Made by a program: the position numbers and the translations under genes. DNA of 43,056 nt. Source: an uncultured Prevotellaceae bacterium (GTDB lineage: Bacteria; Bacteroidota; Bacteroidia; Bacteroidales; Bacteroidaceae). Below the pieces are notes generated by a model. The model saw only the letters and a program-made list of their open reading frames with translations, was not told the DNA's origin and did not search any database. Position 1 is the first letter of the stretch. Each line of letters begins with the position of its first letter. Location: positions 1-43,056 of the forward strand of contig CALZQV010000002.1 in assembly GCA_945828295.1 (NCBI GenBank). Direction: 5' to 3'. Positions 1-9,120 of the stretch are shown here, in pieces.

Positions 1-105
1 ACTAAGCGGTTGACAATGAGCGCGCTGCGACGGCAAGCAAGAAGGAAAACGCGGGGCGCGCGGCATCGTTTTGGCCAAATGCTTGATTTCGCCTCCCCCG
101 TGTTG

Positions 106-115
106 TAACTTTGCA
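106..115 (+). promoter_or_regulatory. Bacteroidetes-type -7 promoter motif (TAACTTTGCA) upstream of the repeat leader and small ORF at 605
   Basis: TAnnTTTGCA match in tgttgtaactttgcagtgtg. Confidence 0.6.
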
Positions 116-131
116 GTGTGAGAGGGAGAAG

Positions 132-210
132 GGCGCATCGCTTCGCACGGCACGGCGCTTCGCTCGGGCGGAGCATCGCTTCGCACGGCACGGCACGGCG
201 CGTCGCGCAG
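132..210. repeat. Degenerate GCRTCGC repeat block (related to the 22-bp family)
   Basis: gcgcatcgcttcgcacggcac / gcgcttcgctcgggc / gagcatcgcttcgcacggcac / gcgcgtcgcgcagg; spacing only partly 22 bp (22, 16, 27). Confidence 0.5.
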
Positions 211-240
211 GAGGTAAGAGGTAGGAGGTAGGAGGTAGGA
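207..240. repeat. 7-bp purine repeat (GGAGGTA / AGAGGTA)
   Basis: aggaggtaagaggtaggaggtaggaggtaggagg. Confidence 0.85.
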
Positions 241-271
241 GGAATGTTCAGCCCCCCGCAAGACAATCCTC

Positions 272-604
272 TAAATCACCAAACCACTAAATCACCAAAT
301 CACTCCTCTTACCTCTCACCTCTAAATCACTAAATCACCAAATCACCAAATCACTCCTCTTACCTCTCACCTCTAAATCACTAAATCACTAAATCACCAA
401 ATCACTAAATCACTAAATCACCAAATCACTAAATCACCAAAACACTAAATCACTAAACACCAAAATCACCAAATCACCAAACCACTAAATCACTCCTCTT
501 ACCTCCTACCTCTTACCTCTTACCTCCTACCTCTTACCTCTTACCTCTAAATCACCAAATCACTAAATCACCAAATCACTAATTCACTAAAACACCAAAT
601 CACC
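272..604. repeat. 8-bp tandem repeat AAATCACY, interrupted by 7-bp pyrimidine blocks (CCTCTTA/CCTCCTA)
   Basis: Many copies of aaatcacc/aaatcact up to the ATG at 605; pyrimidine blocks around 300-325, 355-372 and 494-551. Confidence 0.9.
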
Positions 605-721
605 ATGAAAGACACTACGAAGAAGGAGCTCGTGAAGTTCCTGTGGAAATTCCTGACGGCACTCATGGCCGCCCTCGGGGGCGCCGCCACGGCCAGTGCC
701 TGCTACACCGTGAACCTGTAA
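605..721 (+). CDS. Small hydrophobic protein, smalltalk-like (38 aa)
   Basis: ATG...TAA encodes MKDTTKKELVKFLWKFLTALMAALGGAATASACYTVNL; charged N-terminus then LTALxAALG hydrophobic stretch and C-terminal Cys, as in Bacteroidales smalltalk proteins; followed by a strong hairpin terminator. Below the ORF-track length cut-off. Confidence 0.65.
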   Translation: MKDTTKKELVKFLWKFLTALMAALGGAATASACYTVNL

Positions 722-735
722 CTGCCCCAAAAGAG

Positions 736-775
736 AAGGACCGCCATCCGAATGTGGGATGGGCGGTCCTTCGTT
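736..775 (+). terminator. Rho-independent terminator-like hairpin
   Basis: aaggaccgccatcc-gaatgtg-ggatgggcggtcctt followed by T-rich sequence. Confidence 0.8.
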
Positions 776-804
776 GTTTCTGTCCAAAATGTGTGTGCGC
801 GGAC

Positions 805-1158
805 TTAGTTTGCGGGCGTCTCGGCAGGAGCGGGCGTCTCGGCAGGCGTCTCGCCCTGGGGGATGGCGGGCAGGTTGTTGGGATTGGTAGCCTGCTGTTC
901 TACGGCCTGTTCCATGATGGCGGACTCAGAAGACGTGCTGCTGAGGGTTGCTACGCTGAGCACGCTCATGACAACCATGAAGGCTGCAAGGAACCAAGTC
1001 GTCTTTTCAACGACATCAGTGGTCTTACGAACACCAAGCATGGCGTTGTTGTCGGCAAAACCGCTTGCCAGGCCGCCGCCTTTTGATTCCTGTACCAATA
1101 CGATGAGGCACATCAAGACTGAGGCCAAAACTATTAAAATAACGATTGCGTTGTACAT
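805..1158 (-). CDS. secG: Preprotein translocase subunit SecG
   Basis: MYNAIVILIVLASVLMCLIVLVQESKGGGLASGF, typical SecG N-terminus and second TM. Confidence 0.92.
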   Translation of the reverse strand: MYNAIVILIVLASVLMCLIVLVQESKGGGLASGFADNNAMLGVRKTTDVVEKTTWFLAAFMVVMSVLSVATLSSTSSESAIMEQAVEQQATNPNNLPAIPQGETPAETPAPAETPAN

Positions 1159-1170
1159 TTGAAAAATGGT

Positions 1171-1905
1171 TTATTTATTGTTATTATTTACGATTAATTT
1201 CTCGAGATAGCGCATTTGGTCTGCAAAGTAACGATTTTTTTTTGGATATTTCAAGGAAAGTCGACGAATAATTTCAAGTGCCTTGTCATATTTACCTTGT
1301 TTAATGTATATACGCGCCAAGGTTTCCGTAAGCACCTCGCTATTTGAGACTTCCTCCGGTCGTTGCAATTCCTCGTCGGGATGTTCCTGAATGGTTATCT
1401 TGCCTTGCTCAAGGAAATTGTCCAAGATTTCTTGCCCATAGGTGACAGGTGGGTCTTCCTTTGTCGACGGCGTCGTATCTGTTTCTACCTGCATGAGATA
1501 GCCCATATAGTCAGTCGAGGCATCAATGGATGGGCGCACATTGCGGCGCTCAGGTTTATCGTTTGATTGGGGATTGGTGCTCAGGAAGTCGTCGATGAGC
1601 GAATAGGTACGGTCTACGGCATCATCCAGCTCTTCGGCTGCTTTACGAACCTTCGGCTCAGGAACCGGCTTCAGGCGGTCGGCCTCGATAATGTCATACA
1701 ATACGCGACGCGAAGGAACATATAGCGCAGCACGACGTAGTTCCTGCCCGAAAGAGGGGTCGTGGGCCTCGTACATCATGCGCAGCAGCAACAGGCGGGC
1801 CGCCTGATAATAAGGGTATTTGTCGACCAACTGCCGCAACTGCTTCAGCGCAGCATTGCCGCTCGTTTTGTTGGCATTTATATATTCGGTAATTCGCTTT
1901 GCCAC
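1171..1905 (-). CDS. TPR-like hypothetical protein conserved in Bacteroidales
   Basis: Helical repeats including KQGKYDKALEIIRRLSLKYPKKNRYFADQ; GTG start after AAGGAG. Confidence 0.7.
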   Translation of the reverse strand: MAKRITEYINANKTSGNAALKQLRQLVDKYPYYQAARLLLLRMMYEAHDPSFGQELRRAALYVPSRRVLYDIIEADRLKPVPEPKVRKAAEELDDAVDRTYSLIDDFLSTNPQSNDKPERRNVRPSIDASTDYMGYLMQVETDTTPSTKEDPPVTYGQEILDNFLEQGKITIQEHPDEELQRPEEVSNSEVLTETLARIYIKQGKYDKALEIIRRLSLKYPKKNRYFADQMRYLEKLIVNNNNK

Positions 1906-1908
1906 GTC

Positions 1909-1938
1909 TCTCCTTAATTCTTAACTCTTAACTCTTAA
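1909..1938. repeat. Short tandem repeat CTTAA(C/T)T in intercistronic spacer
   Basis: tccttaattcttaactcttaactcttaatt fills the whole gap between two genes. Confidence 0.75.
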
Positions 1939-2496
1939 TTACCAGTTGGCCACGGTGGCATTGAATATTTGTTCTGCGATATCCTTAACCATCTGAGTTA
2001 CCAGTTCCTCTTGGACGTTAATCAACTGCTGGCTGCTGTCATATTCGGTAGTTGCAGAGAACTGTCGCTCGAAGTCGTCGGAATGCTTTGCATTATTTGT
2101 GAAACGCACGTTCACCGTCATCTTCAGCTGCACTTGGCTCGAGTATCCCTCAGCCGATATGGCCTTGTTATATTGATCGAATCCGGTAATCTCGCCAGAG
2201 AGTTGCAAGTCGCCGTTCTTCTTCACCTGGCGCAGTTTTGTCTGCGATGCATAAAGGTCGGTCAGTTTATTCTGGAAGATGGCTTGCATCGGGGCCCACA
2301 CGTAAGCCGAGCGTATCGGGAAGTTGTCAATCTGTATTGTCTTGGTCTTCGTGTAGTCGATGCTTGCTCCATTGAACTTGTAGCTGACCGTGCAGGCGGT
2401 AAGAAAATAAGAGAATGAGAAAATGAGAAAATGAGAGAACAACAATAGCATTATTCCCTTCCTCCCTATTCTTCTATACATCATTTCCTTTCTCAT
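1939..2496 (-). CDS. lptE: LptE family LPS-assembly lipoprotein
   Basis: Lipobox LTAC; VSYKFNGASIDYTKTKTIQIDNFPIRSAYVWAPMQAIFQNKLTDLY, LptE-like. Confidence 0.8.
   Translation of the reverse strand: MRKEMMYRRIGRKGIMLLLFSHFLIFSFSYFLTACTVSYKFNGASIDYTKTKTIQIDNFPIRSAYVWAPMQAIFQNKLTDLYASQTKLRQVKKNGDLQLSGEITGFDQYNKAISAEGYSSQVQLKMTVNVRFTNNAKHSDDFERQFSATTEYDSSQQLINVQEELVTQMVKDIAEQIFNATVANW
2402..2440. repeat. 8-bp tandem repeat inside the lptE signal-peptide coding region
   Basis: aagaaaataagagaatgagaaaatgagaaaatgagagaac; minus strand encodes FSHFLIFSFSYFL. Confidence 0.85.
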
Positions 2497-2541
2497 TCTC
2501 TCATTCTCTCATTCTCTCATTTTCTCATTCTCTCATTCTCA
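2488..2541. repeat. 8-bp tandem repeat TCTCATTC between sigma-54 regulator and lptE
   Basis: tctcattctctcattctctcattctctcattttctcattctctcattctc. Confidence 0.95.
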
Positions 2542-2544
2542 CAA

Positions 2545-3750
2545 TCACTCCTCGATGCCATAATCCTTTATTTTACGATATAGGGTGCGTTCGGAAATGC
2601 CCAGTTCGTCGGCAGCAACCTTCCTGCGATTGCGGCTTCGGCGCAATGCCTTCTCAATCATGCGTCGCTCCATCTTTTCCAGGTTCAGGTCTTCCTCGTC
2701 CTCGTCGTCAGGCAACTCTGGTGTTTCGGCATAGTCGGTGCGCTCGGACAGTTCGGAATATTGTATGGGAGCAGGCAATTGATGCACGAGATGCGAGTCG
2801 CGCGAGCCGTTGTCCACCTTCTCCTTAAGCATCTCCACGTCCATCTTCAGGGAGTGAATCATGAGTTGCATCATCTTCAGCGTGTGTTCGACAGTGCCAT
2901 CCGATGGCTGAGTGGCAACTGATGCATCGCGAAGCACCAAATCAGTTGTTTCCGCAGAGGGCGTTATGTCGTATTGCTGAAGAATCTCAGGCGTTATGAT
3001 TCGTTGCTCCGAGAGGATGCTCATCTGCTCAACAACATTCTTGAACTGACGGATGTTGCCTGGCCATTTGTACGACATCATCACGCGACCAGCCTCTGGC
3101 GTCAGGCGCAACGGTTCGGGGATGCTGTACTGCTGGGCCGTGTCCATTGCGAACTTCTTGAACAGCAGCAGCACATCCTCGCCGCGCTCGCGCAGAGGGG
3201 GCATCTTGACGCTGATAGTGCACAGGCGGTAATACAAATCCTCACGGAACTTTCCCTCGCGTATGGCTTTCTCTATCTGCACATTGGTGGCTGCAACGAT
3301 GCGCACGTCGGTCTTCTTGGGCTCACTGCCGCCCACGGGGATGTATTCACCAGTCTCCAGCACACGCAGCAGGCGGACTTGTGTGGACAGCGGCAACTCC
3401 CCCACCTCATCGAGGAAGAGGGTTCCTCCGTTGGCCGCACCAAAATAACCGTCGTGGTCGCTTATTGCGCCCGTGAACGAGCCCTTGACGTGCCCAAAGA
3501 GTTCGCTATCAATCGTGCCCTCGGGAATGGAGCCGCAGTTGATGGCGATGTAGCGCTTCGTCTTGCGCAGGGAATGGTCGTGAATAATGCGCGGAATGAT
3601 TTCCTTACCCGTACCACTTTCTCCCTGGATGAAGACGGCCAGGTTGGTCTTTGCAACCTGCAGGGCGGTATCGAGCACTTGGTCGAGACGAGAGTCGCGG
3701 CCAATAATACCATAGCGGGCCTTAATCTGTGTCAGATCAAATGTTGCCAT
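2545..3750 (-). CDS. Sigma-54-dependent transcriptional regulator (AAA+ and Fis-type HTH)
   Basis: GESGTGKE, GSFTGA, GGTLFLDEVGELP, and C-terminal Fis HTH (AADELGISERTLYRKIKDYGIEE). Confidence 0.95.
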   Translation of the reverse strand: MATFDLTQIKARYGIIGRDSRLDQVLDTALQVAKTNLAVFIQGESGTGKEIIPRIIHDHSLRKTKRYIAINCGSIPEGTIDSELFGHVKGSFTGAISDHDGYFGAANGGTLFLDEVGELPLSTQVRLLRVLETGEYIPVGGSEPKKTDVRIVAATNVQIEKAIREGKFREDLYYRLCTISVKMPPLRERGEDVLLLFKKFAMDTAQQYSIPEPLRLTPEAGRVMMSYKWPGNIRQFKNVVEQMSILSEQRIITPEILQQYDITPSAETTDLVLRDASVATQPSDGTVEHTLKMMQLMIHSLKMDVEMLKEKVDNGSRDSHLVHQLPAPIQYSELSERTDYAETPELPDDEDEEDLNLEKMERRMIEKALRRSRNRRKVAADELGISERTLYRKIKDYGIEE

Positions 3751-3804
3751 ATCACGTGCAAAGGTACGACTTTAAATTAATAATAGAAAATTAAAGCCTA
3801 AAAA

Positions 3805-6800
3805 TTATGGTTTCACCTTTTGAATGTTCTGAAGCAAGGCAACGGCTTCGGCAACACTGTGGATTTCGCTGACGAGCATCGTGCGTCGGCCATCTTTTTC
3901 CGCCAGTCGGCAACGAGCCACCGACGTTGTTGCGTAGGCTATGAGTTGGTCGAACGCCTTGCTCTGGTAGAAGGCGCTCGAGGTGTTCGACACGAAGTAG
4001 AGGCGCATGTGGCCGTTCTTGAGGACTATGCGCTCGGCACCAAACTGGCGGCCAAGTCGTCGGAGCGCGACAACCTTGATAAGCTCCTCTCCCTCGCTGG
4101 GAATGGGCCCAAAGCGGTCCAGCATCCGCCGGCGGAACTGCTCCACCTGCTCGTCGCTCTCCAGTCCGTCCAGTTCGCGGTACAGCAACATACGTTCGCT
4201 GCTTCCTGGAACGTAATCTTCCGCGAAGTTCATGTATATGTCGCTGTCTACCTGACACTCGTTGACGAACTGCGACCCGTCGACGTCCTCTCCCTTGGCG
4301 ATTTCGTCGGCATAGAGGTCACTAAACTCTTCCGTCTTCAGTTCCGACACGGCCTCCGCAAGTATCTTCTGATAGGTCTCGTATCCCAGGTCGGCGATGA
4401 ATCCGCTCTGCTCCGACCCCAAAAGATTGCCTGCCCCTCGGATATCGAGGTCTTGCATGGCAATGTGGATGCCCGAACCCAGGTCGCTGAAGTTTTCCAA
4501 TGCCTGCAAGCGACGTCGCGCTTCCGCCGTGAGTGTGGACAAAGGTGGCGACAGCAGATAGCAGAATGCCTTCTTGTTTGAACGTCCCACACGCCCTCGC
4601 ATTTGATGGAGGTCAGAGAGTCCGAAATTCTGGGCGCTGTATATGATGATGGTATTGGCATTAGGAATATCGATGCCCGATTCGATGATGGTTGTGGAGA
4701 TGAGTACGTCGTAATCGTAATTGGCAAAGTCCAGGATGATGTGTTCCAGCTGCTCGGTGGGCATTTGCCCATGTCCCACAGCAATACGAGCATCAGGAAC
4801 GGCGTTGTGCACCATTTCTTCGATTTCAGGCAAACGGCTGATGCGGTTACATACGATATAGACCTGCCCATTACGGCTCATCTCGAAGTTCACGGCTTCA
4901 GCAATAACCTCGCTACTTGGTGTGTGCAGTTCGGTTTGTATGGGATAGCGGTTGGGGGGAGGTGTCTGTATGACGCTAAGGTCGCGTGCTCCCATCAGGC
5001 TAAACTGCAAGGTACGCGGAATAGGAGTTGCGGTGAGGGTAAGCGTGTCGACGTTCGTCTTCATCTGTCGCAACTTTTCCTTTGTCGCAACGCCAAACTT
5101 CTGCTCCTCGTCTATGATCAGCAAGCCCAAGTCGTGAAACTCCACCGTCTTGCTGACGAGTTTGTGTGTGCCGATGATGATGTCCACCTTGCCCTCCTTC
5201 AGGTTGCGCAGGATTTCGCTCGTCTGCTTTGTTGAGCGAGCCCGGCTAAGATACTCTATACGCACAGGAAAGTCGCGCAGGCGATCCGAGAATGTGCGGT
5301 AGTGCTGATAGGCGAGCACCGTGGTCGGCACCATCACGGCAACCTGCTTTCCGTCGCATGCCGCCTTAAACGCGGCACGTATGGCGACCTCGGTCTTTCC
5401 GAATCCCACGTCGCCACACACCAAGCGGTCCATGGGCTTGGCGCGCTCCATGTCCTGCTTCACCTGTTGGGTGGCTTTCATCTGGTCGGGCGTATCTTCG
5501 TAGAGGAAAGAGGCCTCGAGTTCGTGCTGCATGAACGAATCGGGCGAGAATTGGAAGCCACGTTCCTTTTGCCGTTTGGAATAGAGCCGGATAAGGTCGC
5601 GCGCTATGGTCTTTATCTTCTCCTTCGTATGTTCTTTCAGGCGTTCCCAAGCGCCACCACCCAAACGGTTCAGTTTTGGAGGTTCGCCCTCTTTCCCCTT
5701 ATACTTCGACACCTTATGCAGGGCGTGGATGGAGACATAGATGATGTCGTCGTGCTGGTAGATAATCTTTATCTTCTCCACCATCTGCCCACCCTCAGGA
5801 ATACGAATGAGCCCGCCAAATCGTCCGACGCCGTGATCGATGTGCACCACATAATCGCCAATCTCGAACTGCTGGAGTTCCTTCAGCGTGAGAGCAACCT
5901 TGCCCCCTCTCGCCTTATCGGACTTGAGACTATACTTATGGAAACGGTCGAATATCTGATGGTCGGTGAAGAAGCACACCTTCAGCGCGTTATCGGCAAA
6001 CCCTGCGTGAAGCGTATGGCTGACGGGGGTGAAGCGTATCTTCCCCCATTCCGTCTCGCCAACAGGGCTATCATCAAAGATTGCCTTCAAGCGTTCGTTC
6101 TGTTTCTGCGAGTCGGCTAACACGTATAGCGCATAGCCCTGTGAGAGATAGTCACGAAGCGTCTGAGCCAGCAATTCGAAGTTCTTATGGAATATGGGCT
6201 GCTGGGTGACGTCAAACGACGCCTCTTCTTGCGGTTCCAACGAGGTTTGAGGACCGAATTCCACCGTTCGGAACTGGAGCAGCTGGCTTTGGAACGAAGT
6301 CCCGTCGACGAGCATCGTCTCTTTCTTTAAGGTCGACTGGGGCAAACCAGTAGAAGTTTGCTCCGAAAGGGCTTGTTGCGAAAAACCATTGTCGTAGGTC
6401 GATGCTATCATTTCACACAGAAACGATATATCTTTCAGCACCACAACGGTATCCTTTGGCAAGAAGGCAAGCATGCTTTCACGATAGGCATCACCCTTGA
6501 GTTCCGGCACGACGCGTATCTCCTGTTGCTTTTCCAGTGAGAGCTGCGTCTGCACCTCGAAGGTGCGTATGGAGTCAATCTCGTCGTCAAAGAAATCAAT
6601 GCGGAAGGGATTCTCGTGCGAATAGCTGTATACATCAATGATACTACCGCGCACAGCAAACTGACCAGGTTCATAGACATAATCAGCACGCTGGAAACCG
6701 AAATCTACCAACGTCGACTCTACCTCCGTTATATCGATTTGCTGTCCGCGACGCAGCATCAGCGTTTGGTCGGCCAGGCGTTCCTTCGAGACTACCTGCT

Positions 6801-7206
6801 CGGCAAGGGCATCGGGGTAAGTCACCACAAAGAGCAGCGAATCCCTGTCCGCCTTGACAAAACGACTGAGCACCTCCGTCCGCAGAATGTCATTGGCCGC
6901 ATCGCGCTGCCCGAATCTTATGGCGCGACGATAGGAGCTGGGGAAATACAGAACATGTTGGTCGCCAAGTATCTGCACAAGGTCATGATAGAAATATCCC
7001 GCCTCTTCCTGGTCGTCGAGCACGAACAGATAAGGATGGCGCAGGGCGTCGGGTTCCACTTCTGTCAGTGAGGCAAACGCCAAAGGGAGGCAGGAAGCTC
7101 GCCCACCCGAAACGTGCATGTGCTGACTTTTCCCAACCAGCATGCGTCCGAGAGCCTTTGCCCCCGGATGTCTTCTGTAGAGTTGAAGTAGTTCGCTTAA
7201 TTCCAT
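3805..7206 (-). CDS. mfd: Transcription-repair coupling factor Mfd
   Basis: [68 protein letters not shown]. Start placed at 7206 ([14 protein letters not shown]) because a TATCTTTGCA promoter motif lies within the longer ORF. Confidence 0.95.
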   Translation of the reverse strand: MELSELLQLYRRHPGAKALGRMLVGKSQHMHVSGGRASCLPLAFASLTEVEPDALRHPYLFVLDDQEEAGYFYHDLVQILGDQHVLYFPSSYRRAIRFGQRDAANDILRTEVLSRFVKADRDSLLFVVTYPDALAEQVVSKERLADQTLMLRRGQQIDITEVESTLVDFGFQRADYVYEPGQFAVRGSIIDVYSYSHENPFRIDFFDDEIDSIRTFEVQTQLSLEKQQEIRVVPELKGDAYRESMLAFLPKDTVVVLKDISFLCEMIASTYDNGFSQQALSEQTSTGLPQSTLKKETMLVDGTSFQSQLLQFRTVEFGPQTSLEPQEEASFDVTQQPIFHKNFELLAQTLRDYLSQGYALYVLADSQKQNERLKAIFDDSPVGETEWGKIRFTPVSHTLHAGFADNALKVCFFTDHQIFDRFHKYSLKSDKARGGKVALTLKELQQFEIGDYVVHIDHGVGRFGGLIRIPEGGQMVEKIKIIYQHDDIIYVSIHALHKVSKYKGKEGEPPKLNRLGGGAWERLKEHTKEKIKTIARDLIRLYSKRQKERGFQFSPDSFMQHELEASFLYEDTPDQMKATQQVKQDMERAKPMDRLVCGDVGFGKTEVAIRAAFKAACDGKQVAVMVPTTVLAYQHYRTFSDRLRDFPVRIEYLSRARSTKQTSEILRNLKEGKVDIIIGTHKLVSKTVEFHDLGLLIIDEEQKFGVATKEKLRQMKTNVDTLTLTATPIPRTLQFSLMGARDLSVIQTPPPNRYPIQTELHTPSSEVIAEAVNFEMSRNGQVYIVCNRISRLPEIEEMVHNAVPDARIAVGHGQMPTEQLEHIILDFANYDYDVLISTTIIESGIDIPNANTIIIYSAQNFGLSDLHQMRGRVGRSNKKAFCYLLSPPLSTLTAEARRRLQALENFSDLGSGIHIAMQDLDIRGAGNLLGSEQSGFIADLGYETYQKILAEAVSELKTEEFSDLYADEIAKGEDVDGSQFVNECQVDSDIYMNFAEDYVPGSSERMLLYRELDGLESDEQVEQFRRRMLDRFGPIPSEGEELIKVVALRRLGRQFGAERIVLKNGHMRLYFVSNTSSAFYQSKAFDQLIAYATTSVARCRLAEKDGRRTMLVSEIHSVAEAVALLQNIQKVKP

Positions 7207-7335
7207 AAGCCTTGCAAAGATACAATAAATATTGTAATTAATTAGAATATTAGTTTGAGCGTACAATATTTTTATTTACCTTTGTATCGGATTTAGGATT
7301 ATTTAACATCACACATTCTTTAAATTAACTAAATT

Positions 7336-7812
7336 ATGAAGAAGATTTTATCTATGGTAGTAGCAATGTTGCTGGGTGCAACATCGCTGATGGCTCAAGC
7401 TCCCGAGAAGGGACTTTCTTATGCTGGTGAAATTGGCGTTGGAACCGAGTTGGAACTGGGTGGCCGCGCACAATACAACTTCAACCAGTATTTCGCTGTC
7501 GATGTGCTGAGCCTTAAGTATGCCTACGATTGGAGAGACCAGAGCGCAAACAACGAAATCACCATTCAGGCAGGTGTTCGTGGCTTCTCTCCCTCTTTCG
7601 GTCCCGACCTGAAGGCATTCGCTGCTCTGGACCTGGGTTATGGTGCAGACTTCCAGGATGGTTACAACGTAAACTGCTTTGCGCTTGACTTCACCATGGG
7701 TCTGTATGTTTGGAAGGGTATGTACGTTGGTTACGGCTTTGGTGGTTTGTTCAACAACGGACACGCTCCCCACGACCACGTGGTACGCGTAGGTTACAAC
7801 TTCACCTTCTAA
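7336..7812 (+). CDS. Outer-membrane beta-barrel protein
   Basis: Signal peptide MKKILSMVVAMLLGATSLMAQ; alternating aromatic strands; terminal F (RVGYNFTF). Confidence 0.7.
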   Translation: MKKILSMVVAMLLGATSLMAQAPEKGLSYAGEIGVGTELELGGRAQYNFNQYFAVDVLSLKYAYDWRDQSANNEITIQAGVRGFSPSFGPDLKAFAALDLGYGADFQDGYNVNCFALDFTMGLYVWKGMYVGYGFGGLFNNGHAPHDHVVRVGYNFTF

Positions 7813-7836
7813 AGATAACATTCTTACAATAAAACG

Positions 7837-7869
7837 GGTGGTCACTTGCAAGAGTGACCACTTTTTTTT
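7837..7869 (+). terminator. Rho-independent terminator
   Basis: gtggtcacttgcaagagtgaccacttttttt. Confidence 0.9.
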
Positions 7870-8969
7870 ATCTTTGCTCGCAAGCAAACAAGTATATCGT
7901 TGGAATGAGAACACAGCCATCACCACAACGTCGGGTGCTCATCATATATACCGGTGGTACTATCGGTATGATTAAGAATGCGAAAAGCGGCACGCTGGAG
8001 CCCCTGAACTTCGACAATATACAGCGCCATCTGCCCGAGTTGCAAGAGTTCGACTACCATCTATCAGCCCACCAGTTCAATCCCCCCATCGATTCCTCCG
8101 ATATGCGCCCGGCCCTATGGGCTCGTCTCGTTAACATTATCGCTGAACATTACGAATCGACCGACGGTTTTGTGATTCTTCATGGAACCGACACGATGGC
8201 CTACACAGCATCGGCCCTGAGTTTTATGCTCGAAGGACTGCAGAAGCCTGTTGTCCTCACAGGCAGCCAGTTGCCCATTGGCGTATTGCGCACTGATGGC
8301 AAGGAGAACCTGATAAATGCCATTGAACTGGCGGCGGCAGCGGACGACGAGGGGCGCCCGATGGTTCCCGAGGTGTGCATCTGCTTTGGCAATCGCCTGC
8401 TGCGTGGCAACCGTTCGACAAAGGCCAGCGCTGACCACTTCGACGCCTTTGCCTCATACAACTGCCCTCCCTTGGCCACCATTGGCATCAACGTCAATTA
8501 TAATCAGAACCAGATACTGCACCCGAGCGGAGAACAGCGCTTCACGCCTCACACTGAGCTCGACAACTCCGTCATTGCCATCACGTTGTTCCCTGGCATT
8601 CGTCCGCAGTTCATTGAATATGTCTTTGAGAATCCCGACCTGCGCGGCATTATCTTGCGCACTTTCGGCTCGGGCAATGCTCCCCAACAACCTTGGTTGC
8701 TGAATGCCATTGCCGCTGCCACGGAAGAGGGGAAAGTGGTGGTTAACGTGACGCAATGCGACGCGGGCGCGGTTGAGATGGGACTTTACGAGACGGGGAA
8801 CCAGCTGTTGAAGGCCGGAGTCGTGAGCGGCGGCGACATGACAGTGGAATGCGCCGTCACGAAGCTCATGTATCTGCTCGCCCAAGACCTGGACGCAGAG
8901 GAGGTGCGCAAGCTGATGAGCACGCCTCTTGCCGGTGAAATCAGCGTTCCTCAATGCGAAACTTTATGA
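7854..8969 (+). CDS. ansA: Type I L-asparaginase (true start likely the ATG at 7905, MRTQPSPQRRVLIIYTGGTIG)
   Basis: YTGGTIGMI, ILHGTDTMAYTASALSFML, TGSQLPI motifs. Confidence 0.9.
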   Translation: MTTFFYLCSQANKYIVGMRTQPSPQRRVLIIYTGGTIGMIKNAKSGTLEPLNFDNIQRHLPELQEFDYHLSAHQFNPPIDSSDMRPALWARLVNIIAEHYESTDGFVILHGTDTMAYTASALSFMLEGLQKPVVLTGSQLPIGVLRTDGKENLINAIELAAAADDEGRPMVPEVCICFGNRLLRGNRSTKASADHFDAFASYNCPPLATIGINVNYNQNQILHPSGEQRFTPHTELDNSVIAITLFPGIRPQFIEYVFENPDLRGIILRTFGSGNAPQQPWLLNAIAAATEEGKVVVNVTQCDAGAVEMGLYETGNQLLKAGVVSGGDMTVECAVTKLMYLLAQDLDAEEVRKLMSTPLAGEISVPQCETL

Positions 8970-9055
8970 AATTTCCTGCATTTCGCCCCCATTCCATTAT
9001 AATTAGCAAGCAAAAATACATTATTTTAAAATATTGTTCGTAACTTTGGCTTCGT

Positions 9056-9080
9056 TGAGCCGATAATTTGAGCCGATAAT
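9056..9080. repeat. 12-bp direct duplication TGAGCCGATAAT in the 5' leader
   Basis: tgagccgataat t tgagccgataat, just after a TAACTTTGG promoter-like motif. Confidence 0.85.
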
Positions 9081-9120
9081 ATCAGGAAAGAACTAAGCAC
9101 CATATAACATATTATTTATT

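Noticed and set aside
244-333. 29-aa ORF MFSPPQDNPLNHQTTKSPNHSSYLSPLNH
   Set aside because: Mostly translation of the AAATCACC repeat; no independent evidence of coding, though it could be a leader peptide.
643-1086. 147-aa plus-strand ORF
   Set aside because: Overlaps the small ORF, its terminator and antisense secG; no recognisable domain.
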